This document shows positions 1-9,032 of a DNA stretch of 58,053 nucleotides, in pieces. The translations under genes were made by a program, and so were the position numbers. The stretch covers positions 1 through 58,053 of the forward strand of contig NZ_LZJC01000052.1 of NCBI RefSeq assembly GCF_001666755.1, read 5' to 3'. A model generated the notes under the pieces. It was not told the DNA's origin and did no database searches. It saw only the letters and a list, made by a program, of their open reading frames with translations. The stretch comes from Mycobacterium sp. E1214. Its GTDB lineage: Bacteria; Actinomycetota; Actinomycetes; Mycobacteriales; Mycobacteriaceae. Positions within the stretch are counted from its first letter, which is position 1. Every line of letters starts with the position of its first letter.

Positions 1-2349
1 GGCCGGGTCGTCCTCGCCGTGCTCCCGGGTGTAGCGCCGCGCGTCGAGGCGGGCGTCGACCATCCGCTGCCGCAGCACCGCGGCCCTGCTCGCCAAGCCG
101 TCCACCCGATCGATGACGTCCATGACGAGGTGGAAGCGGTCCAGGTCGTTGAGCATCACCATGTCGAACGGCGTCGTTGTGGTGCCCCGCTCCTTGAAGC
201 CCCGCACGTGCAGGTGCCCGTGGTTGGTGCGGGCGTAGGTCAGCCGGTGGATCAGCCAGGGGTAACCGTGATAGGCGAAGATGACCGGCCTGTCGCGGGT
301 GAACAGCGCGTCGAATTCGCGGTCCGGCAGGCCGTGCGGGTGTTCGGAGTCGGGCAGCAGCCGCATCAGGTCGACGACGTTGACCACGCGGACCGCCAAG
401 TCGGGCAGCTCGCGGCGCAGGAGCGCCGCGGCGGCCAGCGTCTCGAGCGTCGGGACGTCGCCGGCGCAGGCCAGCACCACGTCGGGCTCCGCGGTGGCGG
501 TGCTGGCCCACTGCCAGATGCCCAGGCCGCGCGCGCAGTGGGCGATCGCCTCGTCCATGTCCAGGTAGGCCAGCGCGGGCTGCTTGCCCGCGACGATGAC
601 GTTGATGTAGTCGCGGCTGCGCAGGCAGTGGTCGGCCACCGACAGCAGGGTGTTGCCGTCCGGCGGCAGGTACACCCGCGTCAGCTCCGCCCGCTTGTTG
701 GCGACCAGGTCGATGAACCCCGGGTCCTGGTGCGAGGCGCCGTTGTGGTCCTGGCGCCACACGTGGGAGGTCAGCAGGTAGTTCAGCGACGCGATGGGCC
801 GCCGCCACGGCAGCTCCCGGCTGGTGCCCAGCCATTTCGCGTGCTGGTTGAGCATCGAGTCGACGATGTGCACGAACGCCTCGTAGCAGTTGAACAGCCC
901 GTGCCGCCCGGTCAGCAGGTAGCCCTCCAGCCAGCCCTGGCAGAGGTGCTCGGAGAGCACCTCCATGACCCGGCCGTCGGGCGCCAGATTCTCGTCGTCG
1001 GGGCCGATCTCCGACATCCACGCCTTGGCGGTCGACCCGAACACCGCGTCCAGCCGGTTGGAGGCGGTCTCGTCGGGGCCCATCAGCCGGAACCGGTCGG
1101 GGTTGCGGGCGATCACGTCGCGCAGGAAGGCGCCCAGGACGCGGGTGGCCTCGTGGGTGACGGCCGCCGGGCGGTCCACCTGCACCGCGTAGTCGCGGAA
1201 GTCGGGCAGCTCGAGGTCGTGCAACAACAGGCCGCCGTTGGCGTGCGGATTGGCGCTCATCCGGCGATCGCCGGTCGGCGCCAGCGCCCGCAACTCGGGC
1301 CGCAGGGCGCCGTCACCGTCGAACAGTTCCTCGGGCCGGTAGCTGCGCAGCCAGTCCTGCAGCTGCGCGCGGTGCTTCGGGTTGTCGTGCGTCTCCGACA
1401 GCGGCACCTGGTGCGCCCGCCAGGTGCCCTCCACCTTCTTGCCGTCGACCTCCTTCGGGCCGGTCCAGCCCTTGGGCGTGCGCAGCACGATCATCGGCCA
1501 GACCGGCCGTTGCGGGTGGTCGCCGGCGCGCGCGGCGCGCTGGATGGCGGCGATGTCGTCGAAGGCGTCGTCGAGCGCGGCGGCCAGCTGCCGGTGCACG
1601 TCGGTCGGGTCGTCACCGGCGACGGTGATCGGCCGATAACCGTAGCCGCGCAGCAGCGCCTCCAGCTCGACGTGTGGGATCCGCGCGAGGACGGTCGGGT
1701 TGGCGATCTTGTAGCCGTTGAGCGCCAGGATCGGCAGCACGGCGCCGTCGGTCACCGGGTTGAGGAACTTGTTCGAGTGCCAGCTGGCCGCGAGCGGCCC
1801 GGTCTCGGCCTCACCGTCACCCACCACGCAGGCCACCACCAGGTCGGGATTGTCGAACGCCGCGCCGTAGGCGTGCACCAGCGCGTAGCCGAGCTCACCG
1901 CCCTCGTGGATGGACCCGGGTGTCTGGGCGGCGACGTGGCTGGGGATGCCGCCGGGGAAGGAGAACTGCCGGAACAGCTTGCGCAGCCCCTCGGTGTCCT
2001 CCTCGATTCCGGTGTAGACCTCGCTGTAGGTGCCCTCGAGGTAGGCGTTGGCCACCAGGCCGGGGCCGCCGTGGCCGGGGCCGGTGACGTAGATGACGTT
2101 GGCGTCGCGGTCGCGGATGACCCGGTTCAGGTGCGCGTAGATCAGGTTGAGCCCGGGCGTGGTGCCCCAATGCCCGAGCAGCCGCGGCTTGACGTGCTCG
2201 ACGGCCAGCGGCTCGGTGAGCAGCGGGTTGTCGAGCAGGTAGATCTGTCCGACGGACAGATAGTTCGCGGCACGCCAGTAGGCGTCGATCAGGTCCAGCT
2301 CGTCGTCGGCAAGGGTGGTGGACTTTCCTACGCTCGTCTCAAGGCTCAC
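1..2349 (-). CDS. xfp: Phosphoketolase (Xfp), 3' end cut by window edge
   Basis: A thiamine-diphosphate enzyme that uses phosphate to split xylulose-5-P or fructose-6-P into acetyl-phosphate plus a shorter sugar phosphate in the cytosol. The minus strand is open for 783 codons from a GTG at 2349-2347 to position 1 with no stop, so the C-terminal residues lie outside the window. The reading contains [10 protein letters not shown] near the N-terminus, GPGHGGPG, the ThDP-binding stretch [11 protein letters not shown] and [15 protein letters not shown], all typical of the family; about 790-800 residues is usual. An in-frame TGA lies 13 codons upstream with no other start between, so the GTG is forced. 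It sits 46 bp downstream of the SDR gene on the same strand, possibly co-transcribed. From memory, M. tuberculosis has no gene like this at the syntenic position. Confidence 0.93.
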   Translation of the reverse strand, partial: MSLETSVGKSTTLADDELDLIDAYWRAANYLSVGQIYLLDNPLLTEPLAVEHVKPRLLGHWGTTPGLNLIYAHLNRVIRDRDANVIYVTGPGHGGPGLVANAYLEGTYSEVYTGIEEDTEGLRKLFRQFSFPGGIPSHVAAQTPGSIHEGGELGYALVHAYGAAFDNPDLVVACVVGDGEAETGPLAASWHSNKFLNPVTDGAVLPILALNGYKIANPTVLARIPHVELEALLRGYGYRPITVAGDDPTDVHRQLAAALDDAFDDIAAIQRAARAGDHPQRPVWPMIVLRTPKGWTGPKEVDGKKVEGTWRAHQVPLSETHDNPKHRAQLQDWLRSYRPEELFDGDGALRPELRALAPTGDRRMSANPHANGGLLLHDLELPDFRDYAVQVDRPAAVTHEATRVLGAFLRDVIARNPDRFRLMGPDETASNRLDAVFGSTAKAWMSEIGPDDENLAPDGRVMEVLSEHLCQGWLEGYLLTGRHGLFNCYEAFVHIVDSMLNQHAKWLGTSRELPWRRPIASLNYLLTSHVWRQDHNGASHQDPGFIDLVANKRAELTRVYLPPDGNTLLSVADHCLRSRDYINVIVAGKQPALAYLDMDEAIAHCARGLGIWQWASTATAEPDVVLACAGDVPTLETLAAAALLRRELPDLAVRVVNVVDLMRLLPDSEHPHGLPDREFDALFTRDRPVIFAYHGYPWLIHRLTYARTNHGHLHVRGFKERGTTTTPFDMVMLNDLDRFHLVMDVIDRVDGLASRAAVLRQRMVDARLDARRYTREHGEDDPA

Positions 2350-2395
2350 CGCGCCAATTGTCCAAGGCGTCGCTGCGCGCCGCCAGGTTCAAAGG

Positions 2396-3244
2396 TCACT
2401 CTTCGCCGCGCGCCCGCGCCTCGTAGGCGCGCCGCTTCGCCACGTCGACGTCGTCGGTGAAGACGTGGTCGCCGCCGAGCAGCCGGTTCATTCCCTCGGA
2501 CACGGCACGCGGCAGGTATTTCTGCGACACGATGAGGGCGCCGGCGGTTTTCGTTACCCGCACCCGCGGCCGGGGATGGGCGATCAGCCGCACGATGGCG
2601 TCGGCGATGTCGGCCGGTTCGGCGTTCTTGATGCCCTTGGCGCCGGAGGTGCCGGCGGTCAGCTCGGTGTTGACGAACGTCGGCAGGACCGCGGAGAACT
2701 TCACACCGGTCGTGCGGTATTCGATCCGGGCGGCGTCGGTGAAGCCGATGACCGCGTGCTTGCTGGCGCAGTAGGTCGCCGCCCCCGCCAGGTAGGTCTC
2801 GCCCGCGAGGGAGGCGACGTTGATGACGTGGCCCGCGCCGCGCGGGAGCATGCGTTGCGCCGCGAGCTTGCTGCCCAGGATGACGCCGTAGACGTTGATG
2901 TCGAGGATCCGCCGCGTGACGGCGTCGGGCTCGTCGACGACGCGGCCCAGCGGCATGATGCCGGCGTTGTTGACCAGCACGTCGACCGGCCCGAGTTGCC
3001 GCTCGACGCCGTCCAAGAAGTCCGCGAACGACTGGGGGTCGGTGACGTCGAGCCGCCCGTAGACGTCGAGGCCGAGGTCCGCGCCGGCCTCCTTGACCTT
3101 CACCTCGTCGACGTCGCCGATGGCAACCTTCGCGCCCAGGCCGTGCAGCGCCGTCGCGGTGGCCAGGCCGATGCCCCGGGCGCCGCCGGTGATGACGACG
3201 ACCTTGCCGCCCACCTTGACCGCGAGGGATTCCGTGTCCGCCAT
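2396..3244 (-). CDS. Short-chain dehydrogenase/reductase (Rv1865c-like)
   Basis: A 282-residue classical SDR, expected to be an NAD(P)-dependent oxidoreductase; the substrate is unknown. Visible motifs are the dinucleotide-binding TGGARGIG near residue 20, VNNAGIM near residue 95, a catalytic serine in NVASLAGE and the YCASK Tyr/Lys pair. The ATG at 3244-3242 is chosen because GGAAGGGG lies just upstream and the SDR fold begins within ten residues; a longer open frame to 3472 has no homology-like content. It is followed by xfp on the same strand. It matches the position of H37Rv Rv1865c. The tail (about residues 240-282) includes NRLLGGDHVF and a basic end, as in SDRs annotated for lipid or steroid substrates, but that is not proof of substrate. 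Confidence 0.9.
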   Translation of the reverse strand: MADTESLAVKVGGKVVVITGGARGIGLATATALHGLGAKVAIGDVDEVKVKEAGADLGLDVYGRLDVTDPQSFADFLDGVERQLGPVDVLVNNAGIMPLGRVVDEPDAVTRRILDINVYGVILGSKLAAQRMLPRGAGHVINVASLAGETYLAGAATYCASKHAVIGFTDAARIEYRTTGVKFSAVLPTFVNTELTAGTSGAKGIKNAEPADIADAIVRLIAHPRPRVRVTKTAGALIVSQKYLPRAVSEGMNRLLGGDHVFTDDVDVAKRRAYEARARGEE

Positions 3245-3323
3245 GTCGCCCCTTCCGGTGACAAGCACAGCACTCGGGGCCCGGGCGCGCAATGCCCTGC
3301 CCGGGCGGCGCGCGGCGGCGCGA

Positions 3324-3806
3324 TCACCACCCCGCCGAACCGGGGCCGCCTTTGAATGGGCCGCTGATCCAGCTGGTGATCCAACCGCCGTAGAAGCCCC
3401 CGGGCTGCGGTACGACGACCTCCCCGTTAACGGTGCACCGATCGACGGCGCCGGCCATGACCGCGACCGCACCGGCGATCGCGGCGAAACCCGGCGTCGG
3501 CTCCGGATAGCTCCAGGCGCACTTGCGCGCGACCTGGCCGCCGCCGATCAGGTCGTAGTAGGCGGCCCGGCCTTTCCACTCGCACCAGGAATTCCCGGAC
3601 GCCGGGCGCAGGCCGCCCTCGGCGAACGCTTCGCGAGGCAGATAGTAGGTCGGCGGATGGCTGGTTTCGAGCACCCGCCAGGCACGAGAAGCGCGGGCGA
3701 CGACCTCACCCCCCAGCTCGACGGTGAGGGAACCCGCGAACGGCTCGACGCGCGGTGGCCGGGGGTAGTCCCACACCGACTCGCGCCGGGGCCCGGATTC
3801 GCTCAT
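3324..3806 (-). CDS. DUF427 domain protein
   Basis: A 160-residue protein with the DUF427 fold signature: RVLETSHPPTYYLPREAF, then WCEWKGRAAYYDL and CAWSYPEPTPGF. The family has no established biochemical role; some members are fused or adjacent to enzymes of secondary metabolism. The ATG at 3806-3804 has GGGAGAC about six bases upstream. The last 30 residues (TVNGEVVVPQPGGFYGGW onward) are aromatic and glycine-rich. Its neighbours are uppP upstream and the SDR downstream, all minus strand, with gaps of 62 and 79 bp. It corresponds in position to the DUF427 gene of the Rv1864c-Rv1865c region, recalled from memory. Confidence 0.88.
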   Translation of the reverse strand: MSESGPRRESVWDYPRPPRVEPFAGSLTVELGGEVVARASRAWRVLETSHPPTYYLPREAFAEGGLRPASGNSWCEWKGRAAYYDLIGGGQVARKCAWSYPEPTPGFAAIAGAVAVMAGAVDRCTVNGEVVVPQPGGFYGGWITSWISGPFKGGPGSAGW

Positions 3807-3868
3807 CTGTCGTCTCCCTGGCTGGTCGTCGCGGTGCCGCCCCCCGTCGGCCCGAGCGTAGCGGCGAA

Positions 3869-4789
3869 TCAGCGCAGCAGCAGCCACGCCAGGCTGCCCC
3901 CGCCGGCCAGCGCGCAATAGATCGCGAACGGCGTCAGCGTGCGCGTCTCGAAGTAGCGGGTGAGGAACCGCACCGCCAGGTAGGCGCAGACGAACGAGGC
4001 GACGCTGCCGGCCAGCACCTGACCCTGGATGCCCTGGCTGAGCGGCCCGAACAGCTCCGGGATCTTGTACACCCCGGCGGCCAGGATGATCGGCGTCGCG
4101 AGCAGGAAGGAGAAGCGGGCGGCGTCCTCGTGCGACAGGCCCCGCCACAGGCCGGCCACGATGGTGATGCCGGATCGGCTGATGCCGGGCAGCAGCGCAA
4201 GGATCTGCGCGGCGCCGATCAGCACACCGCGCCGCAGCGGCAGCTCGGCGAGCCGGTGATCGGCGGCCTCCCCGGCGTCGTCCGACGGCTCGCCGGCCGG
4301 GCGCGCGGCGGGCTCGGCGGCCGGCGCGACGCGGCGCCGCAGCACCTCACCCACGTACAGGGCGACCCCGTTGACCAGCAGGAACGCCGCGGCGGGCACG
4401 GGCTTGCCCAGAGTCGTGCGAAACAGCTGTTCCAGCAGCAGCCCGGCGAGCCCCACCGGGATGGTGCCCGCCACGATCAGCCACGCCAACCGCTCGTCCG
4501 CGTTCTGCACGCGGCGGTGCCGCACCGACGAGACGAAGCCGGACAGGATGCGCACCCAGTCCCGCCAGAAGAACACCAACAACGCGGCCGCCGTCGCGAC
4601 GTGCAGGCCCACGATGAACGCCAGGTACGGCGACTTGGGCGCGGACACGCTCAGGTCGGCCGCCCACCGCCCGCCGACCAGCGCCGGCACCAGCACCGCG
4701 TGCCCCAGGCTCGACACCGGGAACAACTCGGTGACCCCCTGAAACGCCCCGACCACCACCGCCTCGACGTAGCTCAAGTGCGCGCTCAT
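3869..4789 (-). CDS. UppP/BacA-type undecaprenyl-diphosphatase, divergent paralogue
   Basis: A predicted polytopic membrane phosphatase of the UppP family, which dephosphorylates C50/C55 polyprenyl diphosphate to recycle the lipid carrier of peptidoglycan and arabinogalactan. It has 306 residues. The two family motifs are present but altered: GVTELFPVSSLGH near the N-terminus (usual form FLPVSSSGH) and LLPGISRSG in the C-terminal half. A polar stretch rich in A, P, E and D (about residues 155-180, EPAARPAGEPSDDAGE) lies between them and is longer than I expect. Start ATG 4789-4787. The housekeeping mycobacterial copy is, from memory, Rv2136c elsewhere in the genome, so this is probably a second, specialised copy. 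It is divergent from the CoA-transferase gene. Confidence 0.9.
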   Translation of the reverse strand: MSAHLSYVEAVVVGAFQGVTELFPVSSLGHAVLVPALVGGRWAADLSVSAPKSPYLAFIVGLHVATAAALLVFFWRDWVRILSGFVSSVRHRRVQNADERLAWLIVAGTIPVGLAGLLLEQLFRTTLGKPVPAAAFLLVNGVALYVGEVLRRRVAPAAEPAARPAGEPSDDAGEAADHRLAELPLRRGVLIGAAQILALLPGISRSGITIVAGLWRGLSHEDAARFSFLLATPIILAAGVYKIPELFGPLSQGIQGQVLAGSVASFVCAYLAVRFLTRYFETRTLTPFAIYCALAGGGSLAWLLLR

Positions 4790-4985
4790 GACTCGGTGCC
4801 TCCATCGACGGTCTGGGCGGATCGGCCTGTGACGATAGCCCACCGCACCCCTCACCGGGTGCCGCAGGCGCGCCCCGGCGGGCCGAATCCGGTTGGCGAC
4901 AGGCCTTTTGGGCCGACGCCGGGGCGGTCCGCCGCGCAAGACGGCGCACCGCGTCGGGCGCGTCGGGGGCAGGTACGGTGTGCGA

Positions 4986-7385
4986 ATGGCCGACGGGTTA
5001 CTCGATGCCGTGCGGGTGCTCGACTTGTCGAGCGGCGTCGCCGACGCGGTGACCCGCCTGTTCGCCGACCTGGGCGCCGACGTCCTCAAGATCGAACCGC
5101 CGGGCGGCAGCGCGGGGCGTGACGCGCTACCCGCCCTGGGCCGGGCCAGCATCCCGTTCGCCGTGCACAACGCCAACAAGCGCTGCGCGGTGCTCGACCC
5201 CTTCGACGACGACGATTGCGACCGCTTCCACGACCTGGCCGCCGAATCCGACATCGTCATCGACACGGGCTTCGACGAGCAGGGCGCCATGTTCGGCACC
5301 TCCGGCGCCGAGCTGGCGGCCCGCTACCCGCACCTGGTGGTGCTGTCCATCACCTACTTCGGGGCCGCGGGTCCGCGGTCGTCGTGGCGGGCCACCGACC
5401 CGGTGCTGTACGCGATGTGCGGCGCGCTGTCGCGGTCCGGCCCCACCACCGGCACCCCGGTCCTGCCGCCCGACGGCATCGCGTCGGCGACCGCGTCGGT
5501 GCAGGCGGCGTGGGCCGCGCTCGCCGCGTACTACAACCGGCTGCGGTGCGGCACCGGCGAATACATCGACTTCTCCTGGTTCGACGCGGTCGTGATGGCG
5601 CTCGACCCGGCGTTCGGCGCCCACGGCCAGGCGGCGGCCGGGATCCGCAGCGGCGAGCGGTGGCGGGGCCGCCCGAAGAACCAGGACGCCTACCCGATCT
5701 ATCCGTGTCGCGACGGCCATGTCCGGCTGTGCGTGATGGCGCCCCGGCAGTGGCGGGGCCTGCGCCGCTGGCTGGGGGAGCCCGAAGAGTTCCAGGACCC
5801 CAAGTACGACGTGATCGGCGCGCGCTTCGCGGCCTGGCCGCAGATCAGCGTGCTGATCCAGGAGATGTTCGGCCCGCAGACCATGAAGGAGTTGGTGACG
5901 GCGGGGCAGGCGCACGGGGTGCCGATCGCCGCGGTGTTGACGCCCGCGCAGATCCTGGCGTCCGACCACTTCCAGGAGGTGGGCGCCACCACCGACGCGG
6001 AGCTGGCCGCCGGGGCGCGCACCAGCGTGCCGACCGGCTACTTCGTGGTCGACGGGCGCCGCGCCGGCTTCCGCACCCCCGCACCGGCCGCGGGGCGCGA
6101 CGAACCGTTCTGGCGGGGCAACCCGTCGGTGGTGCCGTCACCGGGGGGCCGCCTCGGCGACTACCCGTTCGCCGGCCTGCGGATCCTCGACCTGGGCATC
6201 ATCGTCGCCGGCGGTGAGCTCAGCCGGCTGTTCGGCGACCTGGGCGCCCAGGTGATCAAGATCGAGAGCGCCGACTACCCGGACGGGCTCCGGCAGGCCC
6301 GCGCCGGTGAGGCCATCAGCGAGTCCTTCGCCTGGACCCGGCGCAACAACCTCGGGCTCGGCCTGGATCTGCGCAGCGAGCAGGGCAACGAGCTGTTCCG
6401 CCGGCTGGTCGCCGACGCCGACGCCGTCTTCGCCAACTTCAAACCGGGAACGCTGACGGCGCTGGGCTTCTCCTACGACGCGCTGCGCGCGATCAACCCG
6501 CGCATCGTGCTCGCCGAGAGCAGCGCGTTCGGCGACACCGGTCCGTGGAGCACCCGCATGGGTTACGGCCCGCTGGTGCGCGCCACCACCGGCGTCACCC
6601 GGCTCTGGACATCCGACGACGCGCAGGAGACGGACTCGGGCAGGCACGCGTTCTATGACGCGACCACGATCTTCCCCGATCACGTCGTGGGGCGGGTGAC
6701 GGCCGTCGCGGCGCTCGCGGCGCTCATCCACCGCAACCGCACCGGCAGGGGCTCCCACGTCCACATCTCGCAGGCCGAAGCCGTCGTCAACCAGCTCGAC
6801 ACGCTCTACGTCACGCAGGCGGCGCTCGCCGCGGGCGTCGCGCAGGTCCGCGACGACACCAGCCTGCACGCGGTCTACCCGTGCGCCGGCGACGACGAGT
6901 GGTGCGTCATCTCGATCACCTCCGACGACGACTGGCGCCGCGCCGCGTGGGTGCTCGACCACTCGGCGTGGGCGGACGACCCGCGCTTCGCCACCGGCGA
7001 GGCGCGGCAGGATCACCGTCGTGAGCTGATGGACCTCGTCTCGGCCTGGACCCGGACCCGCACTCCCGCGCGGGTCGCCGAGATCCTGCAGGCGGCCGGG
7101 ATCGCCGCGGGGCCGATGAACCGCCCACCCGACATCCTCGAGGACCCGCAGCTGACCGCGCGCAAGGTGTACAGCCCCATGGTGCATCCGCTGATCGGGC
7201 ACCCGCTGCCGGCCGAAACCGGCCCCGCCCCGTTCCACCACATCCCGCCGGCGCCGCAACGCCCGGCGCCGCTGCCCGGCCAGGACACCGTCGAGATCTG
7301 CCGGACGCTGCTGGGCATGAGCCCCGCCCAGGTCGAGCAGCTGCGCGAGGCGCGGGTGCTGTTCGGGCCGACCCCCCACGCCTGA
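4986..7385 (+). CDS. Double-domain family III CoA-transferase (CaiB/BaiF, Rv1866-like)
   Basis: A 799-residue protein made of two tandem CaiB/BaiF domains: residues about 1-390 (LLDAVRVLDLSSGVADAVTR start, DLGADVLKIEPPGG) and about 395-799 (FAGLRILDLGIIVAGGEL start, DLGAQVIKIESADYPDG). Family III enzymes move CoA between carboxylic acids through an aspartyl-CoA intermediate. Candidate catalytic Asp residues are in PPDGIASA (first half) and FPDHVVG (second half), so both halves may be active. The usual family length is about 400, so this is a fusion. The start ATG 4986 directly precedes the first domain. It is followed 52 bp later by a thiolase-like gene, the same pairing as Rv1866-Rv1867, suggesting acyl-CoA metabolism with an unknown acid. 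Confidence 0.9.
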   Translation: MADGLLDAVRVLDLSSGVADAVTRLFADLGADVLKIEPPGGSAGRDALPALGRASIPFAVHNANKRCAVLDPFDDDDCDRFHDLAAESDIVIDTGFDEQGAMFGTSGAELAARYPHLVVLSITYFGAAGPRSSWRATDPVLYAMCGALSRSGPTTGTPVLPPDGIASATASVQAAWAALAAYYNRLRCGTGEYIDFSWFDAVVMALDPAFGAHGQAAAGIRSGERWRGRPKNQDAYPIYPCRDGHVRLCVMAPRQWRGLRRWLGEPEEFQDPKYDVIGARFAAWPQISVLIQEMFGPQTMKELVTAGQAHGVPIAAVLTPAQILASDHFQEVGATTDAELAAGARTSVPTGYFVVDGRRAGFRTPAPAAGRDEPFWRGNPSVVPSPGGRLGDYPFAGLRILDLGIIVAGGELSRLFGDLGAQVIKIESADYPDGLRQARAGEAISESFAWTRRNNLGLGLDLRSEQGNELFRRLVADADAVFANFKPGTLTALGFSYDALRAINPRIVLAESSAFGDTGPWSTRMGYGPLVRATTGVTRLWTSDDAQETDSGRHAFYDATTIFPDHVVGRVTAVAALAALIHRNRTGRGSHVHISQAEAVVNQLDTLYVTQAALAAGVAQVRDDTSLHAVYPCAGDDEWCVISITSDDDWRRAAWVLDHSAWADDPRFATGEARQDHRRELMDLVSAWTRTRTPARVAEILQAAGIAAGPMNRPPDILEDPQLTARKVYSPMVHPLIGHPLPAETGPAPFHHIPPAPQRPAPLPGQDTVEICRTLLGMSPAQVEQLREARVLFGPTPHA

Positions 7386-7437
7386 CGCGGGGCGGCCCGT
7401 TCCCGGGACCAATTCATAGCTTCGCTAAATTCGTCGC

Positions 7438-8922
7438 ATGACCGTCGACCCCAAGACACCGGTGCTGATCGGCTACGGCCAGGTCAACCATCGCGGCGAG
7501 ATCGACCCCGACGGGCCCACCGTCGAGCCCATGGACCTCATGGTCGCCGCGGCCCGCGCGGCCGCCGACGCGGCGGTCATCGACGCGGTCGACTCCATCC
7601 GGGTGGTGAACATCCTGTCGGCGCAGTATCGGGATCCCGGCCTGCTGCTGGGCCAGCGCATCGGGGCCTCCGGTTTCGGCACGCTGTACAGCCCCGTCGG
7701 CGGCAACGTCCCGCAGTCGCTGCTCAACCACGCCTGCCTCGACATCCAAAGCGGCCGGGCCGGGGTGGTGCTGCTGGCCGGCGCCGAGACCTGGCGCACC
7801 CGCCGCGCCCTGCGCGGCCGGGGCGGCAAGCTCACCTGGACCGAGCAGGACCCCTCGGTGCCGATGGCGGCGATCGCCGGCGCCGACGTCCCGATGGCCG
7901 GGGAGGCGGAGATCAGGATCCGGCTCGACCGGCCGGCCTACGTCTATCCGCTGTTCGAGCAGGCGCTGCGGATCGCCAACGGCGAGTCGGTCGAGGCGCA
8001 CCTCGACCGCATCGGGCAGCTGTGGGCGCGGTTCAACGCGGTCGCGGTCGACAACCCGCACGCCTGGATCCGCACGCCATCGACCGCCCAGGAGATCAGC
8101 CATCCCGGCCCGGTGAACCGGATGATCAGCTGGCCGTACACCAAGCTGATGAACTCCAACAACATGGTCGACCAGGGCGCCGCGCTGGTCCTGGCGTCGG
8201 TCGAGCAGGCGACCCGGCTGGGCGTCCCCGCCGAACGGTGGGTGTTTCCGCACGCGGGCACCGACGCGCACGACACCCCGTCGGTCGCCGAGCGCGCCGA
8301 ACTGCATCGGTCGCCGGCGATCCGCATCGGGGGCGCGCGGGCGCTGGAGCTGGCCGGTGTGGGCATCGACGACGTCGACTACGTCGACCTGTATTCGTGC
8401 TTCCCTTCGGCGGTGCAGGTGGCGGCGGCCGAACTGGGGCTGGCCGCCGACGACCCGGCACGGCCGCTGACGGTCACGGGCGGGTTGACGTTCGCCGGTG
8501 GTCCGTGGAGCAATTATGTCATGCACTCCATCGCGACCATGGCGGAGTTGCTGGTGGCCAACCCGGGCCGGCGCGGACTGATCACCGCCAACGGCGGCTA
8601 TCTGACCAAACACAGCTTCGGCGTCTACAGCACCGAGCCGCCGGCGCGGTTCCGCTGGGAGGACGTGCAGCCCGCCGTCGCCGCCGAACCCACCCGCGAG
8701 GCGGCCGTCGAGTGGGAGGGCGTCGGCACCGTCGAGGCCTGGACCACCCCGTTTGACCGGGACGGCAATCCAGAGAAGGCTTTCCTGGCAGTGCGCACAC
8801 CCGACGGGTCGCGCGCGCTGGCCGTCCTCACCGACGACGCCGCGGTGCGCGCGTCGGTGCGCGACGATATCGCGGGCGCCAAGGTTGCCGTCAGCGCCGA
8901 CGGCGGCGCCATTCTGCAGTAA
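7438..8922 (+). CDS. Thiolase-like / acetyl-CoA acetyltransferase-family protein (Rv1867-like)
   Basis: A 494-residue cytosolic protein of the thiolase superfamily, the same length I recall for Rv1867. A candidate nucleophile cysteine lies in LNHACLDIQSG, in the position of the thiolase N-terminal Cys loop. The second-half loops read YSCFPSAVQVA, where true thiolases usually have NEAFA, and ITANGGYLTKHSFGVY, where the CxGxG loop is expected. The degradative-thiolase C-terminal cysteine motif is therefore missing. It may be a condensing or thioesterase-like enzyme rather than a beta-ketothiolase. The ATG 7438 gives full-length homology; its pairing with the upstream CoA-transferase suggests a shared acyl-CoA pathway. 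Confidence 0.85.
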   Translation: MTVDPKTPVLIGYGQVNHRGEIDPDGPTVEPMDLMVAAARAAADAAVIDAVDSIRVVNILSAQYRDPGLLLGQRIGASGFGTLYSPVGGNVPQSLLNHACLDIQSGRAGVVLLAGAETWRTRRALRGRGGKLTWTEQDPSVPMAAIAGADVPMAGEAEIRIRLDRPAYVYPLFEQALRIANGESVEAHLDRIGQLWARFNAVAVDNPHAWIRTPSTAQEISHPGPVNRMISWPYTKLMNSNNMVDQGAALVLASVEQATRLGVPAERWVFPHAGTDAHDTPSVAERAELHRSPAIRIGGARALELAGVGIDDVDYVDLYSCFPSAVQVAAAELGLAADDPARPLTVTGGLTFAGGPWSNYVMHSIATMAELLVANPGRRGLITANGGYLTKHSFGVYSTEPPARFRWEDVQPAVAAEPTREAAVEWEGVGTVEAWTTPFDRDGNPEKAFLAVRTPDGSRALAVLTDDAAVRASVRDDIAGAKVAVSADGGAILQ

Positions 8923-9032
8923 TCCAACCGGCGCCACACACCAGCTCGTCAGGGCCGCGAGCGGGGTAACGGTCGCGTAGGTGCTAGCGGCCTGCCTATG
9001 GTTTAGGCGGATGTTGGGGGAGGTGGGCCCGG

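Noticed and set aside
19..2460. 813-codon open frame on the plus strand
   Set aside because: It lies opposite the phosphoketolase; its translation is low-complexity with no family motif, caused by GC-biased third positions.
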